Of a DNA stretch of 64,000 nt, positions 38,501 through 50,540 are shown piece by piece. Both the position numbers and the translations under genes were made by a program. The DNA is taken from positions 62,001-126,000 of the forward strand of contig JAMZAV010001425.1 in assembly GCA_024449915.1 (NCBI GenBank), given 5' to 3'. Numbering within the stretch: position 1 is the stretch's first letter; every line of letters begins with the position of its first letter. The stretch is from Sweltsa coloradensis (taxonomy: Eukaryota; Arthropoda; Insecta; Plecoptera; Chloroperlidae). Under the pieces are notes generated by a model. That model searched no databases. It was given only the letters and a program-made list of their open reading frames with translations, and was not told the DNA's origin.

Positions 38501-40281
38501 AAAATGAAATACAATCCTATGCAGCATGTGCTTCCTCGTGTGTTTATAAATCTTTGGTAAAATTCAGCAATCTCTATCTCTGACGGGTCTGATATCCAGT
38601 GGAGGAGCCCCAAACATTTTATGGTACCTAATATACTAGGTACTGTATTTAAATACAAATCATAGGACATTTTAATGTTATTCTTACAACATATTTTATT
38701 TAACTTAAAAATAAATATTTCAAGTACTTAACAGCAGTCTTTATCAAACCATTGAGAGTATACTATGTAGTGTCTTCAACAACAGACACGATGACAACAT
38801 AGGCGCAGCATCTATTACAGTATTTGGTATCAGTTTATCAAATTTCCGTTATCATGATTATCAGTGATAATCCATGTTTGATTGTGGACTTACAACAGTA
38901 ACCGGGTTTGATAAAGACTGCTGTCAAGTAGTTGCAAAATTACTTTTTTAAGTTTAATAATTTCACTATTACCCTATACGACTATGTTGGTACTATAGAC
39001 AGAAATTATAAAAGTGCCTCCACCGGGGAATAGAAATTTAAGATAAATATAACACAATAATATGGACCTTGTATCATGAATTTCTCTACCTATTGTGTTT
39101 GTCAGCTAGAGATCAATTGACTGAAATCAAATGAAATTGATTACCTAATTTTTAAGGTAGGACCAGAGTCGAAAAAGAAGTTTCCCCGTTGGGTAGGTCT
39201 TCCAACTCCCTATACCGCCCTGGGTTAAATAAAAAGTCGTTTTTTGGCAATTGGAATCTAATGTTCCGCGCTACTGTGTGTGATAATTGATGGAACTACG
39301 TCACATTTCTATTAGAAGTTAACGTTCGTTGACGACGAATGCCGTGAAATGACAAAATATTAAATACGATTGAATGTTGGCGAATGTTTCGGCATAAAGC
39401 CATAAATTGATGAGGATATTTCTGATGGAGTAGACCTAAGCTTAGGACCTCTATATTTGTATAGTTCAATATTTCGATTTGAGTGCCTAAAAGGCGTACT
39501 TACGTCTGAAAACTGTATTGTGGCCTTGGGCCTAGGCTACACTTACGTCCGTAAGGCTTAAACAAGACATATCTCAATTTATTTCGCACAAAAATGTCAG
39601 TGGTGCCTGCGCAACACTTTATAGTACAATCATAAATCAAAAGTATATCTTTTAAAAGGCTAGGGCCCTGGGGCTAATATGATTGAAATAAAATTGAAGT
39701 TTGATGTTTCGTCTGTTGTTTGTTGATTTCAGCATCACTGCACATCGACTGACCATATTTAGATCGCAGTGCTTTTAGTATTTTCACATTTGAGCCGCCC
39801 TCAGCGCGCAGAACGTTAGATTCCGTTCTGACTTGGGAGTTGGGAGACCTCCCCAACGAGAAAACTTCTTTATCGACTCTGGTAGGACTAACCTATCCAC
39901 CCATGAGGAAATGCACTTACTTAAGCAGAGTACAGTTAAGTAGTGCGTGGTGTTTTTGGAATTTAATGTAGAGAAAACAAGAAGGGCTGTTACTTGAATA
40001 TACAACCTACCCTACATATTAGCTACAAGTACCTTTATTATGAGAAATTGCTCACACCCAGAAGTGGTATTTTGCTAAATATACAAATTCCTAATGCAAA
40101 GAATTTGACATATTTAGATATTGGTTGCATTGTAAAATATTTGTGATTAAAAAAGTTCACAAGACTGTTATGAATGTTATTAAAATGTACTATTCATTTA
40201 CGTATTTTCATTTTCCAGGTGGGAGTAACCGTATTAACGTACATAATTGTGCTCTTGCAGTTTAAAATGGATGTATATTGA
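32554..40281 (+). CDS. GRL-4: complete gustatory-receptor-like seven-transmembrane protein gene, 7 exons
   Basis: Joined exons: 32554-32716, 34851-35098, 36226-36480, 37238-37519, 38124-38195, 38281-38370, 40219-40281; total 1173 nt, 390 aa plus stop TGA. All borders are AG/GT and phases are 1,0,0,0,0,0 as in its paralogs. Exon 1 has Q-L-K-P-L-L-Y before TM1, exon 2 ends H-W-T-E-F-Q, exon 4 has Y-R-N-L-W-L-Q and Y-R-I-N-G, positions shared with GRL-2 and GRL-3. The TM7 signature TYIIVLLQF is at residues 377-385, with 5 residues after it. A consensus AATAAA lies at 40340-40345, 59 nt past the stop. Introns contain decayed helentron-like DNA (33179-33880), repeats with a cggcacctccacc core, and a 194-bp inverted-repeat element (38732-38925). 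Last of the array seen in the window. Confidence 0.86.
32754..33062. repeat. Dispersed intronic repeat with cggcacctc core
   Basis: Starts ttattagggagcg. It shares acgataaaa, acatgacctccg and cggcacctc with copies at 37771-38036, 31103-31400 and 9582-9700. Better-kept copies have gggagc at one end and gctccc at the other, suggesting a short MITE. Confidence 0.5.
33179..33880 (-). mobile_element. Decayed helentron-like element in GRL-4 intron 1
   Basis: The left boundary CTAGGCCGCTTCGCA with the subterminal gcgttgatggatgagcg and the right boundary acgctcatcca mark it. Most of the interior is unlike families A-C except a 150-bp piece near 33660-33800 (agaaatatttatttgattgt, gaaggtctcttgac). Confidence 0.5.
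34320..34560 (-). repeat. Possible tRNA-derived SINE
   Basis: The minus strand has a degenerate B box (atgttcaaatcc, 34494-34505) followed by a GC-rich stretch with balanced short inverted words (cctcgaaaaaaccttcagtc). Only one copy is in the window, so the assignment rests on the B-box likeness. Confidence 0.3.
36055..36115 (+). repeat. 3' half of a tRNA-like repeat
   Basis: gatccgtggttcgattccca (exact B box) followed by the same tail as 56111-56178 (ggggcggactttt..aatttctgaattgtagtaaataa). The A-box half is missing or replaced. Confidence 0.6.
37771..38036. mobile_element. Short MITE-like repeat in GRL-4 intron 4
   Basis: Ends ttagggagcg and gctccctatt are inverted. Interior words cacaataaaaactaaacacg and gtactcggcacctccaccaa recur in introns of the other GRL genes and at 22775. 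No coding sequence. Confidence 0.5.
38732..38925. mobile_element. 194-bp MITE-like element
   Basis: Terminal inverted repeats of at least 19 bp (cagcagtctttatcaaacc at 38733-38751 and its complement at 38907-38925), extending imperfectly to about 25 bp. It lies in the last intron of GRL-4. Confidence 0.7.
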
Positions 40282-40840
40282 GCTGCTAAGAGACTATACT
40301 ATAGAGTCTAATATCAGAGAATTTTATTTAACCCTTCCCAATAAACTTATCAAATTCAACAAACTATTCATCTCCCAAGAAGCAGACTAGACATTTGTAC
40401 GTACTACTCGCCAATTCAATTAATCGAATCCAACATACTTACAAATAACTACTTGCCATCCATCCATATCTTGGCATAAACAATCTTAATTTTAGATCTT
40501 GCAAGAATTGTATTTGTATGCTTAATGCTATTTGTATGAGAACAATGGTGCCCATAAATATCTTCAACACCTTACATTATACAGTTACATTTTCCGGTAG
40601 TGGTATTTGTACCGTAAAAAAAAAAAAGATCTTAAGATACGAAAGCTATACATTTCAAAATACCTCATTCTATAGTCAAAGATGAGTGTAAGCAACAATA
40701 AAAATATCAGCCATCCAAATGGTATACTTTTGGAAAAACTTAACACCAAAAATCATTAAAAAAAGTAGCAATAGTGGAAAAATGCATCAACCAAAAAAAA
40801 ATCAAAAAATATATTTTGATCTTTTCCAAAGACTGTGATA

Positions 40841-41278
40841 AATGATCATACTACGGTATATAACTACTGTTATGCATATTTTGGATTTTGATTTTTGGTG
40901 AACACACAGCCTTAATTATTTATTTGTACCGTAATTGAACAATTGGACTTTACACTGCGATTTCATAAATAATAACAAGAAAAAACATTTTTTTACGACT
41001 CATCATCGTCACTCGTCTTCCACTGGTTTTATTGACGGTAACGAGGTAACCTAACAGTACTGTTGGTTACCTCGTTACCGTCAATAAAACCAGTGGAAGA
41101 CGAGTGACAACTGATGGAGTCGTAAAAAAATTGTTTTTTCTTGTTATTATTTATTAAATTGCAGTGTAAAGTCCAATTGATCAATTACAGTACAAATAAA
41201 TAATTAAGGCTGTGTGTTCACCAAAAATCAAAATCCAAAATATGCATAACAGTAGTTATATACCGTAGTATGATCATT
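40841..41278. repeat. 438-bp nearly perfect palindrome
   Basis: Two arms of about 215 bp meet almost without spacer at acagtactgt (41054-41063). Checked landmarks: ttttattgacggtaacgagg on the left with its complement on the right, and aatgatcatactacggtata at the outer left end with its complement at the right end. It lies 560 bp past GRL-4. Confidence 0.85.
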
Positions 41279-41649
41279 AACAAAATAAATACACTGCCAT
41301 ATATAAATCAAAAATCATATAATAATAATGTACATGAACATTAAACAAGGTCAATAAATAATTTTAATATAAAACATGTGAACAAAGTTGCAAGTTGCAA
41401 CAGAAATATCAATATTTTATGCTGGATTAAGAATGTTTGATAAATTGCCCAAAAATATAACAAGAAAAAACTTGTCAAAATTTAAATCCGAATGTATAAC
41501 ATTTGTACCATTTGTTAACATTTGTTTACCAACTGTACAATTAGAAAGAGTTACTAGAAATGAATGTAATATATGGAAGGATGCAAACGAGAATCAATAT
41601 TATCGAACAATAATCAATAATGGATATTATTTCAAATATCGATAACCAA

Positions 41650-41873
41650 AATTTATTATCGATTATCAAAATATCAAATAATTTGTCAATAGTGGCACGA
41701 ACTCTTAGACGAAGAACGAACGTGATTGTTTTGTTTTGACTTACTTACACTTGAGGTTCCACTTATAGGTCAGAACAGGCTTTATTGGTGATATCGATAT
41801 TATCAATTCAATAATGACATTACCATTTTGATAATCGATAATGAAAAAAGTATCGATGTGCATCCCTAAATAT
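41650..41873 (-). mobile_element. hAT-like MITE ending GTGCATCCCTA
   Basis: Near-identical in reverse to the outer parts of 49174-50334: attatcgattatcaaaa, acttgaggttccacttat and tatcgatgtgcatccctaaa. Only the right terminus is clear here. Confidence 0.6.
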
Positions 41874-42061
41874 AATGTATGTAATAATAGCTGATGAAGA
41901 TAAATAAATAAATACATATCTTATCTTAATCACTGTTGTGTAGTGCAGTGTAAAGTCCAATAGATCATTATCATTTATCAATTACAATTACAACTATAAA
42001 CATCACATGCTCTAAAAGTTTTATCAAATTAACATTATTTAGTATAACAATCCAATGATTA

Positions 42062-42646
42062 TTGGATGAGCAAAGCCAATACTTCAATTTCACTGACCCC
42101 CCCAAAAAAAATTAGCTCGGGTGTTTTTTTTTTTTTTTTGGATTTTTGTCTGTTTGTTAGCTCTCTATTGGTAAACGGTATATGCAATCTTGATAAAAAT
42201 TGGAGGGGACCTTCGAAATCTCTGAACTTAGACCTGCCACATTTTTGGGTACAATTGAAGAAATATTTCTCATGAATATCGTACTTTTACAAAAAAAAAT
42301 ATTTTTAGTGCAATATTTTCGTGACATTTGGGCCGATTTGGACCAAACGGGTAGGGCTACAATGTTCATATTTTACATGGACATTAAGGTTGTGGTGATG
42401 TAGTACTTTTGAAAGAAAAAGTTGGAAAAGTTAGCCAGAATCCATAGAAATAAAAGTTTTAATATAATTTTTTTGAGGTATATAGGTAGTAACAATTAAC
42501 CAGTAACAATAGAAACTTGAAAACAATCACCTACAATGCATTCTAAAAGCACTTGCAAAAGTAAAGAGATCCCACGCAAACTAAAAACTTAAAAAAAAGC
42601 TCATCCATCAATGCCACTAAAAAAAAGCATTTGCGAAGGGGCCTAG
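42062..42646 (+). mobile_element. Helentron-like element, family A
   Basis: It starts TTGGATGAGCAAAGCC and ends GGGGCCTAG then T. The 3' hairpin reads AATGC...GCATT where other copies read AACGC...GCGTT, so both stem strands changed together. Confidence 0.78.
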
Positions 42647-42687
42647 TATAAAAGAAACTAGTAGAACCTGTATTATTATAAACATTA

Positions 42688-43294
42688 CTAGTATTTTTTG
42701 GACATTACAAAACACTGTTCTAGTGTTCTTCTTCTAACTGAAGGTTGAACAAAGAAATTTCTTTGTTCAACCCTAAGTTTGGAAAAGACTTTTGAAAAAA
42801 GGTCAAAATATCACAATAAAATATTGTTAAAGAACAGTGTAATGCAGTGGCATATCCAGGAATTCAAAAAGGGGGGATTCAACCAATTAATTCATATATT
42901 TATTGAAGGGTAAGCAGGGGGTCCGGAGGGCTTGCCCCCGAAAAAAAATTCACCTTGAACGTCATTTTGGAGAAAATCTATGCGTTTTAAAGCATCACAA
43001 TGACCAACTTTTTATCTACTAAAATCCTTTTTTTCAGCCACAAGTTTTCTCTTTCAAGGTCATTTTGGTGAAAATCTGTGCGTTTTAAAGCATCACAATA
43101 ACCAACTTTGTAGGATCTACTAAAATCCTCTTTTGGTCAGGTGGTAATTTGCCTTTAGTATTGCGATGAAACAGTTATTCTTTATTCTCAATTGAAACAT
43201 TAAAGTGCACTTTCCACTTTTTTGGACAAAAAGGGGGCCGTCCCTCCCCCCTCCCTCCCTTGGATATGCCACTGGTATAATGTCCAAAAAATAC
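42688..43294. mobile_element. MITE with inverted ends AGTATTTTTTGGACATTA, itself carrying an insertion
   Basis: Ends 42688-42705 and 43277-43294 are perfect 18-bp inverted repeats. Inner acactgttct/agaacagtg words extend them. The hAT-like element at 42845-43274 sits inside. A separate 30-bp perfect palindrome (ggttgaacaaagaaa and its complement) lies at 42741-42770. Confidence 0.65.
42845..43274. mobile_element. hAT-like non-autonomous element, 430 bp
   Basis: It begins CAGTGGCATATCCAGG and ends GGATATGCCACTG. The flanks are GTGTAATG (42837-42844) and GTATAATG (43275-43282), an 8-bp target duplication with one change. CAGTGGC-type ends and an 8-bp duplication are hAT traits. No transposase. 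Confidence 0.75.
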
Positions 43295-43416
43295 TTATTT
43301 ATATCATACAATGATTATTGTCACAGTCAACACCATTCATAATGTCATGTCAAAGACAACTGGATGGCAAAGTCTGTAGTACTATAACATGGAAATAAAT
43401 TAAAATAAGCATGCAC

Positions 43417-46400
43417 TTAGAATAAATATTTATCTATGAAAGTTATGTCATAAAAATATTTAACAATTTCAGAATCACATCCTGATAGACCCATTCTTTT
43501 TAATGTTTGATGTTGTTTATCAGCTTGGGCATGTTTGTATACAAATACCTTTTCATCAATCATAGTTGATATTGATTGAAAGTATAACTGAAGAGCATCA
43601 TCATTGACAAAGTTAGGAAGCATCTTTTCCATGGATGCCAAAAAATGTCCCGAGTAAGCTGGTCCAAATAATTGCTTGCTCGTTACATCTAATATTGAAA
43701 CATTATTCTGTAAGGAAAGAACAAAATCAATGATATTTTATAATTGGATAAGTGCAAGACCCATGCTGTAAGCAAAGATACATATATTTTCAAACTCATG
43801 GTCATTTTCACATGCTCTCTTAAACATAATATTAATTGTTAATTTAAAAAATTAAAAATAGAAAAATAAATACAGAAGAGCACATCAATTCTGTGTTACC
43901 GAAAATTCGGACCGGGCCAAACATTGCCGTCACTTTCAATAAATGTACCCGATTAGTTAACTTTTTTTATGCTTCTTGTTGTATATTTTTTAATTAGCCT
44001 GATCCGTTTGGTGTATGTTGTTCTATCTATTTTTATTCTTTTTTAGCTTATTGTATCTCTCTTTTTAAGACTGATAATCATAAGTGACCTTTAAATATGG
44101 TTTAGAACTGATCATAATATTACCCACAGATTAATAAAACACTTAGCATATAATCTAGATAAAACCCATATGATTGATCTAATTTATTGGTGCTCTACAC
44201 TATATTTTGGGATGTTTAATAAATACATTTAGTTAAGATCTCACCATTGTAAATACTTTTGCTTTTTATAATCAAGTTGTAAGCTTTTCATTCTTTTTTA
44301 TTTTTCTTCAAAAACTTATTATAAGTATTCCAGTTACCAAGGGACAATTAATTGAATTTACACTCTATTTAGGTACCCCTCTTCTTTTTCCAACAGAAAC
44401 CTATGCCCAACATTCAATTTTATAATATTAAACAAAAGCACATAATATTTTATTTCCATATAAAATATGTAGGCCTATTGAAAATATAACCTGTGATGGA
44501 TGAAACAGATTGAAATCTTCTTTGAAAGAATATAGGCCATAACGCAAATTTAACGCAATGCATTTATGTGAACAAACTAGTACTCGATCATTCACTCAAA
44601 TATAAATAAATATGAATCCAAAGTCGAAAAGAATTATTATGAACAATATTTTGATTTGTTTCACGTTTATGTTTTTTAATAATACTATGCAGAACATCTG
44701 ACCTTGATTTTCATGAATTAAAACAAGACTAGTCTTTCAGTAAGGAAGGTTAAATTAGTTGCTAATTTAGGCATGATTGATTACCTTATCTTTTGTGTTT
44801 ATCATATCATGAACAGCAAGACGCTCAGGAACACATAGCCCAATAAGTTGGTTGGAAGCAATATGTGATGTTACCAAGATACCACAATGCCACCTGAAAC
44901 ATACAAAAAGGGGTAGACAGGGTTAGATTAGAAGTATGTACATAGTATGTGAAAGCTGTGTAAAAACACAGTTTGGGATGTCAGGGTGGTTCCAAATAAC
45001 AAAAGGGCTGAGGCAGGGAAGTGTGCTGTCACCACTGCTATTTATAATAGTGATGGATGACATACACAACAAGGTAAAGATGGATGAAACGGAGGAGGTA
45101 GAGGTTATGCTGTTTGCCGATGATTTCGTGGCATGGTCGGAGTATGAGGAGATACTCCAGAGATACACACCACTGGAAGCGGCACATTGAAGAGGCCGAC
45201 ATGAAGATAAGCGTGATCAAGAGCAAGGTTGTGACTATGCCAGGAGAAGGAGACGCAAGAAACTATCATGCAGAGATCAAGATTAGAGAAGAAACCCTGG
45301 AGGTGGTGGAGAGTTTTGGCTACCTAGGAAGTGAAATAATGGCAAGCAGGAAGATAAAAAAGGAAATTACCAACAGAATACAAAGGGCCAGTAACTTCTA
45401 TCAGTGCGTAAAAGGCCTCGTGTGGGATAGAGAATACCCATACACTGCAAGATGACACTATACAAGACCTACTTCATACCGATCCTCACATATGCGGCAG
45501 AAACCTGGACTATGGGTGATAGAGAAGAAAGCCAAATACAGGCGGCGGAGATGAGATTTCTGAGGAGCACAGTGGGCAAGACAAGAAGAGATAGAATTAG
45601 AAATACGAACATCAGAGAGATGCTTGGGGTGGAGAAGTTAGGTGACAGGATGGGAAGGACATGGCTGAGATGGTTTGGGCATATGAAACAAATGACAGAA
45701 GAGAGGATGCCCAGGAGAATGTATGCAAAAAGGATCGAAGGAAGAAGAAGACGGGGGAGACCAAGGAAGAGATGGAAGGAGACCATAGCAAGAGACCTAC
45801 ATAATAGAGGAAAGAGCTGGGAGGATAGAAAGAAGTGGAAAAATTTGGTTGCGAAACCCAAGCTGACCCTTCCAGAAGCAGGAAACGGCGATGGATATGA
45901 TGATGATTAATAAATAAATGTTGAATATTTAACAGTGTTTTTACATGTGATATATACAACTATAGTGGTCCCAACGAAAGAATGCAGATAGCTCCAAATT
46001 GTTTTCCCAACATAACAACTTTGTCAACTATATTCACACTAGCTCAGCGTGGATCCAGCACACGGAAGAGCTCTGTGATCTAGCACAGATAATTTTTGCT
46101 TGCGTTGGTAAAAGATATTTCTCTTTCATACACAAGGGCGACATTCCTTTTACAGCGCATTCATGCTACCCCCACCACTACAAAGCACCTGCATTCTTTT
46201 GTTGGAGCAAGTATACTACTGGTAGTTGATAATGAGGTGAAAATATACAGCACAAAAATTTGATGTAATAGCATTGGATTAAGTTATCAATTCATCAGTA
46301 AAAATTGTTTATGTAATACAATACAAATACTAATTACTAATGTAAATTGTGTTAACATTATCTCTCAATGTACATAGATAGATAGCCTACATACAAAAAA

Positions 46401-49400
46401 TACTAGTATTACATTTTATTTTACATTAAGGTGCAGTTTTAGATTTTGACTTGCCCATAACTTCCTTGTAGATGCTTAAAATATGAAAAGCATTCGTTGC
46501 ATTGGGTAAAGTGTCGTATTATCACAATAACAACACAGACAAAATACAAATTGATATTGTAATGCTTCTCTACTTACGGCATACTGCTCACTTGATGTTG
46601 CTTTGACACAGGTACAAGAGGGTAGAGCAAAGTAATGAATCGTGATATAATTCTCCTAGACATATCATTTCCAGCTAGCACTACAGTGCGACCAATCATT
46701 AGTGCATAAAGTAAATGGCCAACTTCTTTATTGAATGATCGAAAGAATTTAAGAAGACGTGTAGAGCTCCCTAAAAATAAAAAAAATGTGGTAAACAATA
46801 CATTTAAAAGTATTTAAATCAATTGTTGAAGTTTGGGAGTGATTCTAGTAAACTTTTAAAAAGTTTAAACATATATGTGCAAAAGTTTAGAATAAAATAT
46901 AAGTTTTCAAAAAATAGACACTCCATAATCCTTCCTTATACAGACTTTTGATGTTCTCCGCGTGGAGAAGAAATGAGAGCCCCGGAATCAACCTCCGGTT
47001 GTAATTATTGGATTGCTTCATATCTGGATTTGACACAACATATTATAGAAGTGATAATTAACCACCCAGATGTAAGCACAGAAAGGTTTCATCTGCCCAG
47101 TTCAGACTTGACACATGGCATGACCTGTTCTGTTGGGTCAACATTTGCACAAAGTAGGAATGGCAGAGTCAAGCCTATGCAGCTTGTGCGGTACGGAAGA
47201 ACAGAATCGACGCCATCTTTTCAGTTGTGAAAGGACCAAGTCTGAACTTGACGCAATGCCAGATGGCATGACATCAAACAACAATTACTCAAAAAATAAT
47301 AAGATCTTTAAAACGGATTCGGGTGTCATGGATACCCAATGGCTTTCCTACTATATAGCCTACCTATAGTAACCACTAGCCACTAGCAAGTACTACTACT
47401 CTATTTTGCATATTTGCATGTGAATATACTAATGAACTTAAAGCTACAACATAATTATATTTAATTTTTGGTTGGTATACACAATAAAATATACAAAGAG
47501 AAGTAGACTTATTTATAAGAAACTGTTTTGAGTGTTCCCTCGCTCATGCTCACCATGCGCTTGATATGATGGGTTAGTGATTAATTCACGTCTGTTCCAC
47601 ACACAAGCACTTTCATGTAAAGACTCAGTTTCGTTTTCACTGCTGCTGTCATCTGTGTGGAATGTTTCGGATATGTCAAGGAAACTCTCGTTGTCACTTG
47701 AATGTTCCACATCATTTGGAAGATCGCTTAATGATTCCGATAATGAATGGTAGCTGCTGACCTCAGTTCCACTAGATAACTATTCCAAGACCAAACAAAA
47801 ATATATAGTCATACACTGGTTAAGTAGGATGTACTTTATTAAGCACAAATTTTTATAATAGTAGGGTGCTAATACTCTAGCAATAAGGAACTGTCCTTCA
47901 CCCCAGAACTAGAATATTTTAACTAGGAAGCTTCGCAAACACTTTTTTAGGCGCGTTGTTGGATGAGCGTAATTGGTGCATTGAGCTGTCATGTGTTATG
48001 CAGATGGTATTTAAATTGATTTTGTTTTCCCATTGCTATGGCCTGCTAGACACGCTTGGTAATATTATTTTAATTTTTACGACGACGAAATGAGGATCAG
48101 GGGCGCACATTACATTACACAATACATTACAATCGAATAAAGCACGTAGGTGTTATAAGTCGAAGAAATTAAAGAAAGAAAAAAAAAGCGTAAAATTGCG
48201 ATTTTTCTTAGAAACAACTTTTTGATTGTGCTCAAATTTCACATGAATACATTAATTCATAGAAGTAAGGTTCAGTGAAAATATAATTACAATTGGATAA
48301 AGCATGTAGGTGTTATATAAGTCGAAGAAATTTTTAAAAATTAAAAAAATCGTAAAATAGCGATTTTCATGAGAAATAATTTTTTGATTGCGCTCAAATT
48401 TCACACCAAATTATTAATTCATAAAATTAAGGCTCAGGGAAAAAAATCATTACAATCGGATAAAGCATGTAGGTGTTATAAGTCGTCAAATTTTTTAAAA
48501 ATCGGAAAAAAATCATCGTAAAATTGCGATTTTCATGAGAAATAATTTTTCGATTGCGCTTAAAAACGTGGCAGTTCTAAGTTCAGAGATTTCGAAGGCC
48601 TCCAGAAAACTTCATTGCAATTGAAGTATCGGTTTAGCCGGAATCGTGTTAACAAACACACAAAAATACAAAAAGAAAAAGAAAAAAAAGAAAAAAAGAA
48701 AAAAAAACATTCCAGATTTTTTCTCCAGTGTAGTAGAATGGAATCTTCGCTTCGCTCGCTACGCTCATCCAATAACAATATAACTTCAAATATAGACTAG
48801 TAATGATATTTGTGTGTCACATTCTTATTAGCTCCACGATTCAAGGAGTAAAATTTGAATCAGGTTTCCCACCTAACAACAACAATTGATGTCATCCGGA
48901 AATAAGAATCTAGGCTACCAGATAGCTTGCCAACCAGTGTTGTTATCACACAGCAACCTATTGTGCATGTCAAATCGTCCCGTCCAGTAATACTCAACAC
49001 GTGTAGAATAGTTTGTAAATTACTAAACTAAGAACTATACTTTGAGATTTCGAGACAGCTTCCATCCTGACGTGGTTTTTGTGGTTTCCCATTGTCTGAA
49101 GAGCAAGTGCTAGAATGGCGACGAGAAATCGGCCCCGACTGTGCACAGCAGAAAGAAAACATCATATACAAACTAGGGATGCACATCGAAACTTTTTTCA
49201 TTATCGATTATCAAAATGGTAATGTCATTATTGAATCGATATTATCGATATATCACCAACAAAGCCAGTTCCGACGTATAAGTGGAACCTCAAGTGTGGC
49301 AAAAAAAATGTATGTCATAACAATACCAATCCGTATGCAACATAACAATAATCGATGTCATGTGATTGGCTTCCGTAACCCGTTATCGATGGATAATTGG

Positions 49401-50496
49401 ATGAGCGAAGCGAAGACTTCAATTTCACTGACCCCCAAAAAATTTAGCTTGGGTGTTTTTTTTTTTTGTCTGTTTTTTTTCGCTCTCTGCCGGGCAAACG
49501 GCATATGCGATCTTGATGAAAATTACAGAGGACCTTCGAAATCTCTGAACTTAGACCTGCCACATTTTTGGGTACAATCGAAGAAATATTTCTCATGGAT
49601 ATCGTATTTTTACGATTTTTTTTCGATTTTTAATGGATAGTTTCATGATATTTGGTCCGCGGCCGGGCAAACGGCTACTTCGATCTTGATGAAACTTTAT
49701 GGGAACGTTTGAAATCACTAAAGTTAGATATGATGTGTTTTGGGGGAAATCGAATAAATATTTCTATTGAATATCGTACTTTTACTATTTTTTACAATTT
49801 TAAAAATGATATTTTCGTGATATTTGGTACGCATCCGGACAAATGGTTACTTCGATCTTAATAAAACTTTATGGGAACGTTTGATATCACAACAATTAGA
49901 TATGATATGATTTTGGGGACAATCAAAGAAATATTTCTCATGAATATTGTACTTTTACAATTTTTTTCTATTTTTAGTGCAATATTTTCGTGACATTTGG
50001 GCCGATTCTCACCAAACGGGTGAGGCTACAAGGTTAATATTTTACATGGGTATTAAGGTTATGGTGATGTAGTACCTTGTGAAAGAAAAAGTTGAAAAAG
50101 TTAGCCAGAATCCATAGAATAAAGGTTTTAATATGAGTTTTTTTAGATATATAATAACGATTAACATGTAACAATAGAAACTTGACAACAATCACCTACA
50201 ATACGTTAAAAAATACTTGCAAAAGTAAAAAGATCCATTGCAAACTAAAAAACTTACAAAAAAGCTCATCCATCAACGCGACTAAAAAAAGCGTTTGCGA
50301 AGCTTCCTAGTATCGATTATCGTGTGCATCCCTAATACAAACTATATTATAAATTACTTATTTTAGTTAGAGTTAAGACAAAGTAATAATGTATGTAATG
50401 TAGGTACACATGGAAGTACTTGATGTAAGTCTGTACATCACGTTAGGTCCGGTTTTGACCGAGTTTGTATGAAATACATCCAATAAAATAATGATA

Positions 50497-50540
<44 letters not shown>

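Noticed and set aside
45999..46229. 76-codon + strand frame as a gene
   Set aside because: It is in an intron of the minus-strand gene, has no recognisable domain or splice context, and is of a length expected by chance.
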